A stretch of DNA of 64,000 bases from NCBI GenBank assembly GCA_029215795.1, contig JARDYH010000004.1, forward strand, positions 34,042,001 through 34,106,000, written 5' to 3'. The notes beneath the pieces are model-generated. The model worked only from the letters and a program-made list of their open reading frames with translations, searched no databases and was not told where the DNA came from. The stretch comes from Anniella stebbinsi. Taxonomy: Eukaryota; Chordata; Lepidosauria; Squamata; Anniellidae. Each line of letters starts with the position of its first letter. Position 1 is the first letter of the stretch. Shown in pieces: positions 44,430 to 54,496 of this stretch. The translations under genes were made by a program, and so were the position numbers.

Positions 44430-44582
44430 TTTATATTTGGTTCCCTAAAAATCTCCCCCTTCACCTTCTTCTTCCTGTTTGCTTTGATCTATCTTTCTTG
44501 TAATTAATAGTGGGGCATCATATCACCTAAAAACCAAGCCAGAATTTTACTTCAGTGCATTTTATTGTGTCATTAAGTAATT

Positions 44583-44908
44583 AACAATGCAGCCCTATTC
44601 ATATCTACTTGGAAATAATCCCCATTGAATTATTTGTTCCATTTATATCTTGCCTTCCTCCAAGAAGCCCAAGGCAGCATATATGATCCCCTTTTTCTCC
44701 ATTTTATCCTCACAACAACCCTGTGAGGCGAGTTAGGCTGAGAGTCAGTGACTGGCCCAAAGTCACACAGTGAGCTTCATGGCCAAGTGGAGACTAGAAC
44801 CTGGATCTTCCAAGTCACAGTCCAGCATTCTAAACACTACACCACACTGATTCTGAGAATTCAATGGGATTTACTTCCAGGTAAGTATGTATAGGATTGC
44901 AACCTAAA
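44583..44908. mobile_element. Palindromic MITE family G, split by a SINE
   Basis: The left half (GCAGCCCTATTCATATCTAC, TTGGAAATAATCCCCATTGA) and the right half (TTCAATGGGATTTACTTCC, AGGTAAGTATGTATAGGATT) are inverted copies meeting at an ATTGAATTCAAT centre. A MIR-like SINE is inserted at that centre with GAATT on both sides. Fragments of the same palindrome are near 9240, 18570, 23783 and 29490. Confidence 0.65.
44625..44855 (-). mobile_element. MIR-like tRNA-derived SINE
   Basis: On the minus strand: AGTGTGGTGTAGTGTTTAGA, a B-box-like GGTTCTAGTCTCC, CTCACAGGGTTGTTGTGAGG, then CTGCCTTGGGCTTCTTGGAG and an AT-rich end. Same family as 19029 and 38533. Confidence 0.8.
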
Positions 44909-45004
44909 TGTCTTTGAAAACAGGCAATTCTGTCTACTGTTGTAACGCCTAGAGAAGACCTCAACAGCAATAATGAGTAGCATCCTATATGGGTCAAATA
45001 GGGC

Positions 45005-45155
45005 CTAAGAATATAAGAACAGCCCTGTTGGATTAGACATGGGGGTCAATTTGTTACTGTATTTTCTTCCACACAGTGATCAGTCAGATGCCTCCTGGAA
45101 GCACACAAGCATATCTTGAAGACAACAGTTCTTCCTTGCTGTTGCTCCTTGGGTA

Positions 45156-45200
<45 letters not shown>

Positions 45201-45280
45201 TCCCCCCACTTTCAAACAGTATGCCCACATATGTACTCTCGCACACTGCTCCCCAGTGATCAGGCAGTCAAGCTCACAGA
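45005..45280 (-). mobile_element. CR1-type LINE 3' end with an internal microsatellite
   Basis: The plus strand reads CCTAAGAATATAAGAACAGC, CCCTGTTGGATTAGAC, CACACAGTGATCAGTCAG and GCCTCCTGGAAGCACACAAG. This is the reverse of the CR1 3' end at 33405-34090, starting at the CATAAGAA tail. A (TAA)n tract (45154-45200) interrupts it. Confidence 0.6.
45154..45200. repeat. (TAA)n microsatellite
   Basis: About 15 units with one TAG break. Poly-leucine and poly-tyrosine open frames here are artefacts of this tract. Confidence 0.95.
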
Positions 45281-45930
45281 TGTTCTTTGCTGTGTCTTCT
45301 GATCCATAACAGCCCACCGCTGGCTGCCCTATCTATCCCTCATACTGGATGCTTTCTTTTATTTACCTTTGTTTCTGGTTACTAAACTGAAGATCAGCTA
45401 CCACCAGATGATGTTCTCGGCTGATTAGTATGCACAAGACGGCTCCATCGCTAAGGCCATTGCACATAACAGCTGCACTGAATGCCATCAGATAGCTTAG
45501 GAACAATTCTGAGACACCAGCAGGACTCTGCTTTCAAGACCTGAAATTGGACCATAATGGTGCTGTATCCTGCTAGAACAGAAAATAAAGCTTAACTGAA
45601 TTACCCTGTTGCAAAGGGCTCAGTAGAAAGGAAGAGCAAGGAAGAAGTCTGGATAAAGGTCATGGGAAGAAAGATATTTTCTTCCTAATTTCCCTCTATG
45701 TCTCCCTCCTTTGTGAATTACAATAATTCCATTACTCAGGGAGTACACTAACACTGGCATTTGTGAGTTTTCTGTCTCTACTGATAATGACACGTGCTGT
45801 GGAATGAAATCATATACAGAGTCAGTATGGTTCAAGTGAGTGTATGGGCTGGCAGGCTGGCTTGTCACAATTTGAAATCGTAAATTCATTGATGATTGAA
45901 TCTAGAGTCTGCAAAATATCAGATGGCTTT
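45281..45930. other. Unique sequence
   Basis: No feature is recognised. Confidence 0.3.
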
Positions 45931-45935
45931 AATTC

Positions 45936-46376
45936 AGGGATGTGCAAACCAGCAAAACCCAAACTCGTCATTGCTCTCAGTGTTCTGCCTCAGGGCTCAT
46001 TCTGACCCATGTCCGTAACAGATTGTGAGGTTCGGATAGTATTATTATTATTATTAATAATTATTATTATTATTATTACTATTTCTGTGTGATAATCTGT
46101 GCATATTTTGTGCAGATTTTTCTGAATGTAAACATTGATTGTGCACATTTTTAAATGTGTGCATTTCTCTCCCATTAACTAACTGTTCCTGTGTGCATTT
46201 TTTGAATGTATACATTTTTCTACACATATTTCAGATGGATAATTTTCCTCCCATTTATTAAATGTGTTCATGTGCATTTTTCAAATGTACACATTTTCAT
46301 GCACATTTTTCAAATGTATGCATTTTTTTTAATGCAGTTTCCCCTGTGCAACCACATCTCAGAAATGTAGGAATGT
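45936..46376. mobile_element. Probable hAT-like element remnant with GTGCATTTTT repeats
   Basis: It starts at TTCAGGGATGTGCAAACC, a terminus like the other TAGGGATGTG elements. The interior has many TGTGCATTTTTNAAATGT and ACACATTTT motifs. An (ATT)n tract lies at 46040-46079. The right terminus was not identified. Confidence 0.4.
46040..46079. repeat. (ATT)n microsatellite
   Basis: ATT units interrupted by AATAATT. Confidence 0.9.
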
Positions 46377-46438
46377 CAGACTGCAGATTGCATTTGGGTC
46401 CATGTTTCGTTATGGGAGTTGTGAGTTGTGCAATCCTA

Positions 46439-46579
46439 GGCAGGAGCTACACTGCTGTTTTAAAGCACTTTATAACAGTAGTGACAACTATTGGGGCCCA
46501 GGACACACTCCAAAACAGCTGTCACTACTGTTATAAAGCGCTTTAAAGTGCTTTAAAGCAGCAGTGTAGATCCGCCCCT
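46439..46579. repeat. Palindromic DNA element, family W
   Basis: GGCAGGAGCTACACTGCTG at the left and CAGCAGTGTAGATCCGCCCC at the right. The inner arms TTTAAAGCACTTTATAACAG and the complement pair around a TTGGGGCCCAGGAC core. Confidence 0.6.
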
Positions 46580-46639
46580 GGTAAAAAATAAACTGAAATA
46601 AATTTCTCAACCATACGTACTTTAAAACCAGTGTTGGGT

Positions 46640-47930
46640 AACAGAAAGATTTGTTGTTGTTGTTGTTACTATAATTATGTATTTGTATCCTGCCTTTTGC
46701 CCAATGCTGGGCCTCAAGACGGCTTTACAAAATTAAAACATATACAGTTAAAACCTATAAATAGAAATATAAAGAAGTTAAAAATAAATTAAATATGTCC
46801 CAAAATTAAAACATTTAAAATATATGACAATTTGAAAAGTCCTAGGCATAGATGGAGGTCCAGATTATTCACCAAAGGCCTGCCAGAACAAAAAAACTTT
46901 TGCCTGCCTCTGAAAGCATATCAAGGAGGGAGCCATTCTAGCTTCCCTGGGAAGAGAGTTCCAGAGCACTGGAGCAGCCACCGAGAAGGCCCTCTCCCGC
47001 GTTCCCACCAGGTGTGCTTGTGATGGTGGTGGACTGAAGAAGGGCTTCCCCTGAAGATCTTAAAGCATGGGCAGGCTTGTAAGGGAGAATACGGACTTTC
47101 AGATTGTAAAGGAGTACGGAACCTGAGCACCGTCTCCTGCTGAGGGGTGCAGAATCCAGAGAATCAAACCAAGACAATTTACTTGAGATATAAGACTTTA
47201 TTAGATTAAGAGTAGGTTAAGTAGTCTAAAATTCCAAAATCTACAACAAGACCCAGCATGCATATAAGAGACAATAAAACATGTTACCCAGCCGGACCTG
47301 ACTCCTTTGTCCACTTCTGGTCAGCCAAAGACACACCGAGGTTTTCCAAGCCCCTAGCTTTATTTCTCCCCTTGGAATTCTCCCTCCCTTCTCGGCGTCA
47401 GATTTCATTCGCATTTCACACCTCCCTCGCGCAGCCTTGGAATTTATGGCTGAGATAAGCCCAGTTCTTCCTGGCCTGGTTTTTGCCCTTGGGCTATCAA
47501 TCTCTCACCAGGTGGCCGAGCCAAGGTCTTTTGTCATTTTAATTCCCCCGTTCCCATGCTAAAAAACTCTCACTAAAACTCATGCTTGTTCTGTGCACTA
47601 TGTTACTACAAAACCCACTAATCTCTCAGTGCAGTCTATCTGATCTCCCTCACACAGATAACTTAGACCTGAGCTGTATAGGGCTTTATAGGTTATAGCC
47701 AGCACTTTGAATTGTGCCTGGAAACAGACTGGAAGCCAGTGGAGCTGTTTTAACAGGGGAGTTGTATGCTTCTTGTAACCAGCCCCAGTCAACACTCTGG
47801 CTGCAGCTCTTTGAACCAGCTGAAGTTTCCGAACACCCTTTAAAGGCAGCCCCATGTAGAGCGCATTACAGTAATCCAAGCGGGATATAACTAAGGCATG
47901 TGTCACTGTGGCCAAGAAATGTAGATGAGG
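46640..47930 (-). mobile_element. L2-like LINE 3' end, split by a solo LTR
   Basis: Minus-strand element in two pieces: 47660-47930 (5' part) and 46640-47099 (3' part). The 5' part encodes LDYCNALYMGLP, KLQLVQRAAARVLTG and LKQLHWLPVCFQAQFK, the C-terminal region of an L2-type ORF2. The 3' part continues with ILPYKPAHALRSSGEALL, a WNSLP-type region, and a 3' UTR containing CTTGAGGCCCAGCATTGGGC. It ends in a (CAA)n-type tail (plus-strand TTG repeats at 46651-46667). The protein is broken by the LTR and by frameshifts. Confidence 0.8.
47105..47654 (-). mobile_element. Solo LTR of an LTR retrotransposon or endogenous retrovirus
   Basis: On the minus strand the 550-bp insert begins TGTGAGGGAGATC and ends ACTCCTTTACA, the canonical TG...CA ends. 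A perfect 5-bp TSD, CAGAT on the plus strand, lies at 47100-47104 and 47655-47659. Two AATAAAG polyadenylation-like signals lie inside. The surrounding L2-like LINE reads continuously if the insert is removed. No internal retroviral region is present, so recombination between two LTRs probably left one. The class (ERV or Gypsy-like) cannot be told from the sequence alone. Confidence 0.75.
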
Positions 47931-48239
47931 TATGGGCTTGAACCAGGGGGATCCTGTTTCAAAACCCTTCTCACCTATGAAATCAATTGTGCAACCTTGG
48001 ATTAATCATTTTCTTTCCACCCAGACTACCTCATCTGCACTTTTTGGAGTAAGTATGGAACATAAATTTAATAATCTTTTTAATTAAAGGGAAACATATT
48101 AACATATTATAAATCAACAAGGAAAATTTACATTTCAAACATCATGTGCATCTGTAACCATATTTTCAAATCCATAGATTTGCATATGTAATTTCCTCCC
48201 CAAAAATAAAGAATAAACTTCACTTTGCTTGAAAATTAT
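47931..48239. other. Unique AT-rich sequence
   Basis: Nothing is recognised. Confidence 0.3.
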
Positions 48240-48562
48240 TGGTATGTTATAGCTTCTATTATTCTAAAACATTGCACTGCTTTTTCCTCCACAGGACTAT
48301 CCCAGATTCTTAATAAGCAGATTTTGATCTTAATGCTGCATTTCTTCCTAGGCAAAAGCATGAAAATATGCATGGGGGGAATTGCGCAATTTGGGAAGGT
48401 TGCATATTTTTGCAAGTAGAAATTTGTAGAAATGTGAAGTTATGCGAATTCAGAAAATGGGGGAAAAATGATTCCATTCAATGAGCGGATAACAGAATAA
48501 AAGGCACCTGATAATCCGCAAAATGCAAATGGAACACATTTTCTAAAACCTCTCCATCCCTA
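48240..48562. mobile_element. hAT-like element, one end, relative of 41858-42225
   Basis: The right end is CTCTCCATCCCTA. The body carries GATAACAGAATAAAAGGCAC and CCGCAAAATGCAAATGGAAC, matching 42142-42200 in order. The left terminus was not found, so it is probably truncated. Confidence 0.5.
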
Positions 48563-50208
48563 GCAGCTCCTGAGTCTTTCCATTTTCAAGCAATGTAAAA
48601 TTTAGGTGCTATTAATAGTTACGTGCGAAATTGTGCGCTTTAACAGAGAGAAATGCCTCCATGTTTTCTAAGTAAAAAATATGATGGTACATCAAGTGGC
48701 CTATAGCCTGTCAACTGATTTATGATCTCCAGGCCGTGTATCCAAAATTACTTAATGTTTAAATCTATTGATTTAAAAGATTTATGCACCACTTTACATC
48801 TGACAAAATGCCCAATTGGTTAAAAATTAAAAAGGAAGGGAAAAAGAAGAATTAAAATACAGAATTAAAACTTTAAAATTGAATGACGTCAATAAAACCA
48901 TGACTGGCCAGTCAGAGAAGGCTTTTTAAAATAAAAATGTCTGCAGCAGGTTCAAAACAATAACAACAGGTAGAGAGTTCCATAGAGAGGGAGCCAATAC
49001 ACCAAAGGCTCAACTCCAAGTGGAGTCCAAATGGTTCACAGGTCAGCAAATGTGCCACTGAGAATTGTGTGCTCCCTATATCCATATTAGTGTAATACCT
49101 TTATTGGGCCAAATAAAAGGTCACCCCAAAATGGGCAACCTTTTGAGCTCTCCAGTTATTACGAAAATCAAAATGTTATGACAAGCAGGTGTGTGGAGGG
49201 TAAAGGAATAACCAGACTTGAAGTTCCTTTTGGGTTTGGCAGGGGGTGGATGGATGTCAGTTTTCAGATGATAATTAATGTAGCAGCCTAAAATGCTAGT
49301 TCAAAGCAGCTAAGATTTTTATAAATTTTGAAGGTCTCTAACCTCTCCCTTTTCCCGATTCATCCCAGACACACATTGTACTGATAAAAATATTCTGGGG
49401 AAGGAAGTCACAAAGATGTTTCCCCGCTCCTTCTATTTGCACATTTGCCAGAAAGATTGATGTTTCAGAATTTGAGAAATCTGGAACTTAACTCTTATTT
49501 GTTTCCCATGATCAGATTACTTCCTACTTTCATTACAATGATCTGTACACATCCAGAAATACAAACAAAGGGCTGGCTTGAGTTCCAAAATGATTCCATT
49601 TGAAATGTGTAAATCGTTGCACTGAACAATGCTAACAGATATTTTGCTAAATGAGGATACACATGTTCAATCTTAGCTCTATAATTTAGCATGGTGGATG
49701 ATGCTTGTTGCTGATAGTTACATGGATGGGAGAAGGTACAGCAGGGTGAATATGCAATGGCTGCTAATTGTTTCCTGAAATGTTGCATTTTGCATTTCCA
49801 CTTTGCTCTGCGGGAGCATTTTCTCTGTGGTTGGTCAAGCAAATAAATTATGATATTGCCAGTTTAGTGCTGCTTGCGTTAATAAGACTATCATCAGGAA
49901 AGTCTGTTTTCTGGGACTGCATGAGCTCTTTGAAAATGATGGTCATTTGGTTTATGGGGTCAAATCACCCTGTCCAGCTGCTTTTTGTAAGCTACGGTAT
50001 AAGATCAGCCATCAGTATCACATGGGATGGGTCCACGTGTCTGACTGAGGAACTGCAATATTTGAGATGGGAGTAATGGGGAAAATAATAATCAGTTAGC
50101 TTAAAAAGACTTGAAGTGTTTATTGTGTATTTTGTTTGCTATGCCTGAAAGGTATTGCTCCTCAGCTGATGCACAGTCCTTCATAGAGACAGAGCTGCTC
50201 TTCTAGGA
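48563..50208. other. Mostly unique; a possible old L2-like fragment at 48840-49030
   Basis: AGAGTTCCATAGAGAGGGAG around 48970 resembles the L2-like GGAGTTCCAGA.CA.TGGAGC segment. Positions 49440-50080 are unique and unassigned. No reliable coding frame is seen. Confidence 0.3.
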
Positions 50209-52569
50209 AAGGGTGGCCATATTTTGGAAACCAAAAAGGAGGACAATATGGTCAGCTCCCAAGGGGGCATGCCCACCAACATGTCTGGCCCCAGGGGGCG
50301 TGTCCAGCACCAAGGGGGGGTGCCCACCTGAACATAGCCCTGGTCACATATCTGATTTTACAGCACACAATTAAGACAAATCTGTTCTACATAACATCTT
50401 CAAGTTAAAATCACTGAAATAAAGAACAACATATCTGAAATTAACTTCACTTACTCATACTTTTGTAGCTTTTGCTGTACTTTGAAGCTTTTGCTATACT
50501 CTGTGTGATACATTTGCCCCTTCCCTCAAATATCTTTTCTGACTGTATCCTCACTCTACAGCAAACTGCTGCTGCTTTTTACAGGGCTTGCTGCCAGCTG
50601 GCTGGCTGGCTTTTTTATTTTTAAATTTCAATTTTTTTTAACCTTGTGTATGATTGTCACAAGTTTCCCTACTTTAACATTAGCTTCTCAAGGCTTGCAC
50701 ATTGACACCACTTCTCACATACAGATTTTGAACTCCTGTCTACTTCCTGCACAAACACGCGACTCTGATGCCCTGTGTTGCCTGCCAGCACCATAGGGCT
50801 AAGTTACAACAGGTGTCTCTGGGTTGTCTGTGCAGCCTCTGTTGTCTCTCTCTCTAAGTCATTGCAACCAAACCAAAGCCTCCAGCCTCAAACTATCTCC
50901 CTCTCTCTCCCCCTGCCAAAGTCTACCGATGGTCCAGCCGGGCCGCACACTTGTGGCCAGGGGTATTGCTTATTGTTTGGTCATATCTGGTGACTCTTAC
51001 TTTAAAAAACTCTGCCTCCTGCCACTTCCACCTCCTCTCCTCCTGCACACCTGCTCGACTCTGATGCACTCTTAAAACACTCTGGGTGGCAAGCCAGCCT
51101 CTCAGGGCCAAACTACAAGTGAATCTGGGTTGCCTTCAACCTCTCTCTGCCTTATGCCAGCCAGCCAACATCTCCAGCTTCCAGCCTCAAACAATCCCCC
51201 CTCTATCTGCCAAAGTCTCCCAACAGTCCATCCAGGCTGTGCACTTGTACCCTGTGGCTGGGGGTAGGGTGCCAGCTTATAGCTTGGTCACATATTTAAA
51301 AAACTCCTCTGCCAGCCACCTCTGTCTGCACCAACACTGGACTCTGAGATGCTCTTAAAAGGCTCTGTGTGGCATGCCAGCCTCTCAGGGCTAAGCTACA
51401 GCCATCTCTGAGTTGTAACTCTGTCTGATGCCAGCCAAAGCCTCCAACCAGCCAACCCCTGCACCAACACTTGATTCTGAGATGCTCTTGGAATGCTCTG
51501 TGTGGCATGCCAGCTTCTCAGGGTTCAGCTATAGCTATCTCTGAGTTGTGTCTTCAGTCTAACTTTGTCTCTAAGAAATATGCCAGCCAGCCAAAGCCAC
51601 ATATCTATCTATTTTTCGCCGACACATACTTCAAACTTTTTGCATTGCATGCCAGCAGTGCAGACGGAGCCTAGCTCACAAGTGAATGAAGTGAAATGGA
51701 AGGGAAGGGGTAGCAAAGCAAAGTAACAACATGCCAGGTTCCAACATCCGCATCAACAGGACATCCGCAAAGATGACAGCCTCTCTCTCGACTAACACCT
51801 CACTGTTGGTCGTGAGAGTTTTTCTCTAAGGATGACCCTTCATCGCCCATGATGTGGAACTCTGAGAAAAAGGCCTCTGGCCTGTTCCATTTTGCCCTGT
51901 GGGCTGCTTTGACTGAGCTCTCCTTTCCCACATTTTGATCTGTGGATGCCTCACCTCTGCTGAGCTCCAGGTGCCCGATTGCTCACCAAATCTGCAACAG
52001 GAAAGGTGCCCTGCTTGCCCATCACTTCTTAGCTATAAACTTGAGATTCCCTTGATGCCAAGGGCTGAAAATTCTCAGTGTGCAATACCCTAAAGAGGAG
52101 GTTTGACAACCTGAGTTTGAAGGATATGGCTCCAGCAGTTTTTTAAAAAAATAATTTTAAAATCTCAAACGTAAAAAAATCCCTAAAATTCAGCGGATGT
52201 ACAGATTTGCTTCAAACGTGGCAAGGCTAAAGCTCTATCTGAGAACTATCATGGTGCCAAGTTTCATCTCTTTACCTTTAAAAATGACCAGTTTTTTTAA
52301 AACAAATATATTAAAAAGTCAAACTTTAAAGAAATTCCAAAAATCAATGGATTAACGGATCTGCTTCAACTTTGGCATGGCTAAAGCCCTTCCTTAAATC
52401 TATCACGGTGCCAAATTTCATCCCTTTATCTTTAAAAATGGCAGAGCTGTAAGCATTTTTGTTAACCCTCATTAAAGTAGAGCTGCCCTTTGGCTGAGGA
52501 GGATGGGAAAAATCTGGATTTTTCATCGAATTTCATAATCCCCCCCCTTCCCAGATTTTGGTCACCCTA
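50209..52569. mobile_element. Long hAT-like non-autonomous element with internal tandem repeats
   Basis: The left end AAGGGTGGCCATATTTTGG resembles TAGGGTGACCATATTTGGG at 18643, and the right end is GGTCACCCTA. Matching TSDs were not found, so the ends may not belong to one insertion. Between them lie degenerate tandem units (50764-51560) and two CTTGGCATGGCTAAAG-type motifs (52200-52450) also seen at 19285-19700. No transposase is encoded. Confidence 0.5.
50764..51560. repeat. Degenerate tandem repeat, units anchored by GGCATGCCAGCCTCTCAGGG
   Basis: Related anchors occur at about 50768, 51064, 51331 and 51477, each followed by a CTAAGCTACA-type segment and CAGCCTCTCTG or similar. The later units are shorter. 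It is C-rich on the plus strand and resembles a decaying minisatellite inside a transposon. Confidence 0.6.
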
Positions 52570-53301
52570 GGATATGATTTCATGCCACTGAGAAGTGACA
52601 TGAATTAAATGACCTTATGGGAAGAATCCTTCTCACCTGATTGGCCTGCTGCCTGTATGCATGGGAGGGGTGTACAGGCCTCCCATAGCAGGACCTGAAG
52701 ATAATGCCCCCAAAGTGAGGTCTGATAGGAAAATTCAAGGGGGGGGAAGCAGGACTGGCATTGCCACAAAGCAGAAGGAAGCAACTTGCTTTAGGCAGCA
52801 CCATGAGAGGGGAGCGGGGATAGATAAAGGCAGGAATTGGTGACTGCAGCAAGATTTTTTTTCAAGGGTTGGCCCATAGGTGGAGGAGCCATTTGGACTC
52901 CCCTTCAGGTAGGAACATATTGAGCTGGCCTAGGGTAAAAGGACTCCTGTTGAACCCTGTGAAGACCTCCAGATACACCAGCTCATGTGTGCAGAAGGAT
53001 ACATTGGACTTTTAATTCCTTTTTCATATCGAAAGGGAGCTATGACATGACTGGGGAATTGGCGAGAATTTTGTTTTAGTTAAATTTTGATTAGAATTTA
53101 TTAAAATACATAAAATTTTCCATGTTTGGCACAAAAAACCCTTGAGATTTTTTAAAAAATGAATGCAGGAGAAAGTAAAACTGACAGATTCCCCCATGCA
53201 GTTCTTCAATTGCTTCACTCTTCAAAGTTTGGGTCTGAATTCCTGTGTATTCAACCATGTTAGGGCCCAATTTAGGGTTGACACTTCTTTTTTCTGACAG
53301 G
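52570..53301. other. Unique sequence
   Basis: Nothing is recognised. Confidence 0.3.
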
Positions 53302-53334
<33 letters not shown>

Positions 53335-53755
53335 CTTTATACTGGGCCTCAAGGTGGCTTTACAGTAAAAAGCTATAAATAAAAATATACAAAAGTTAAA
53401 AATATAATTAAATAGATTTCAATATTAAAACATTTCCACATTTAAAATACATATTAAATTTTAAAAATCTTCACATACATGGAGGTCCACATTATTCACC
53501 AAAGGCCTGCCGGAATACAAAAGTTTTTGCCTGCCTCCAAAAACATATCAAGGAGGGAGCCAGTCTAGTTTCCCTGGGAAGGGAGTTCCAGATCGTTGGA
53601 GCAGCCACCAAGAAGGCCTTCTCCCACATACCCATCAGGCATGCCTGGGATGTTGGTGGGACTGAGAGACAGGCAGGTAGGTATGCAACGGACCTCTCCA
53701 TGCTGGAGATAGCTATGCCTATCGAATTGGGCTGGGGCAGATGGGTGGGCATTTT
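53302..53755 (-). mobile_element. L2-like LINE 3' end
   Basis: The minus-strand frame 53752-53492 encodes the end of an L2-type ORF2: LVAAPTIWNSLPRETR then FVFRQAFGE before the stop. The 3' UTR follows (AGCCACCTTGAGGCCCAG) and the element ends in an (AAT)n tail (53302-53334 on the plus strand). Family P copy 10 lies directly upstream on this strand. Confidence 0.8.
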
Positions 53756-53903
53756 GTCTTAGTTAGGCTGACCAGATAAAATGCAGGTCAGGGCTCATGT
53801 AACTAACAGTTGTAGAGAAAAGGGAATTTCAGCCAGAGTCATTTGTATGCAATTAGTTCCTGGTGAAATTCCCTCTTCATCACAACAGTTAAAGGTGCAG
53901 GCA

Positions 53904-54496
53904 TGGGGGCGTGGCTATGATCGAGTCAGGGTAGAGTCGCAGATCTTCTGAGCTCCCTAAAAAAGCTATGAATTAAGCACTAATTCCTTATCGTAAAGAC
54001 TAATAAAAGGCATGAAATATTGTCTGGAAGTGAATAATTGCTGAGGGTGAGTTGGAAATGGGCAAGAGCTTGCTGGAGGTTCACTGCTGGTCGTGGCTGT
54101 AAAAGTGAAAGTAAATTTTTCGGACAATGGAGGAGGAGAGACGTCATTAATGAGGTAATTTATGGATTTATAATTGAAGATATAACCCAGCTTGCTTGAC
54201 TTAAAGTATTAAAAGGCATTATATATAGGCTGGAAGTGAACAATCTTTGAAGGGGGATTTGAGAGCAGCAGAAATTGTTGATTGCTGGGTGTTCCGGCTG
54301 GATGCAAAAGGGAGAAGGAAGCGAGACGCCATTATTGGACTGATTTATGGACTATAATTGGCAGCTAGCCTGTTTTATGGCACACTTGGAGGGAGTTTGA
54401 GAAGAAATTAAGTTAACTCCCAGTGAATTTGAAGTCTTGGCTGCAAGGCAGAGACATAAGTAAGGGGCCTCCAGGCAAGAGGGAGGAAGGAAATTT
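53904..54496 (+). promoter_or_regulatory. L1 5' UTR with two tandem ~206-bp monomers
   Basis: TAAAAGGCATGAAATATTG at 54004 and TAAAAGGCATTATATATAGG at 54210 begin two diverged repeats with shared order: CTGGAAGTGAA, a GAGGGTGAGTT / AAGGGGGATTT segment, a TGCTGGAGGT / TGCTGGGTGT segment, GACGTCATTAATG / GACGCCATTATTGG and TTATGGATTTATAATTG / TTATGGACTATAATTG. By analogy with other L1s, this region should carry the internal promoter. The tandem layout recalls monomer-type L1 promoters. Confidence 0.6.

Larger units (their letters stand above)
43662..44580. other. Unique region with a candidate exon
   Basis: No transposon is seen except a (GA)n tract at 44397-44424. A strong acceptor and donor pair frames 44266-44324, listed separately. 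Confidence 0.35.

Noticed and set aside
45046..45317. Poly-leucine / poly-tyrosine open frames on the minus strand
   Set aside because: They are translations of the (TAA)n microsatellite.
49768..50076. 102-codon frame in unique sequence
   Set aside because: No domain, repeat or splice support; treated as chance.
50201..52577. Target-site duplication for the long element at 50209-52569
   Set aside because: The flanking 8-mers (TTCTAGGA and GGATATGA) do not match, so the two ends may belong to different insertions.
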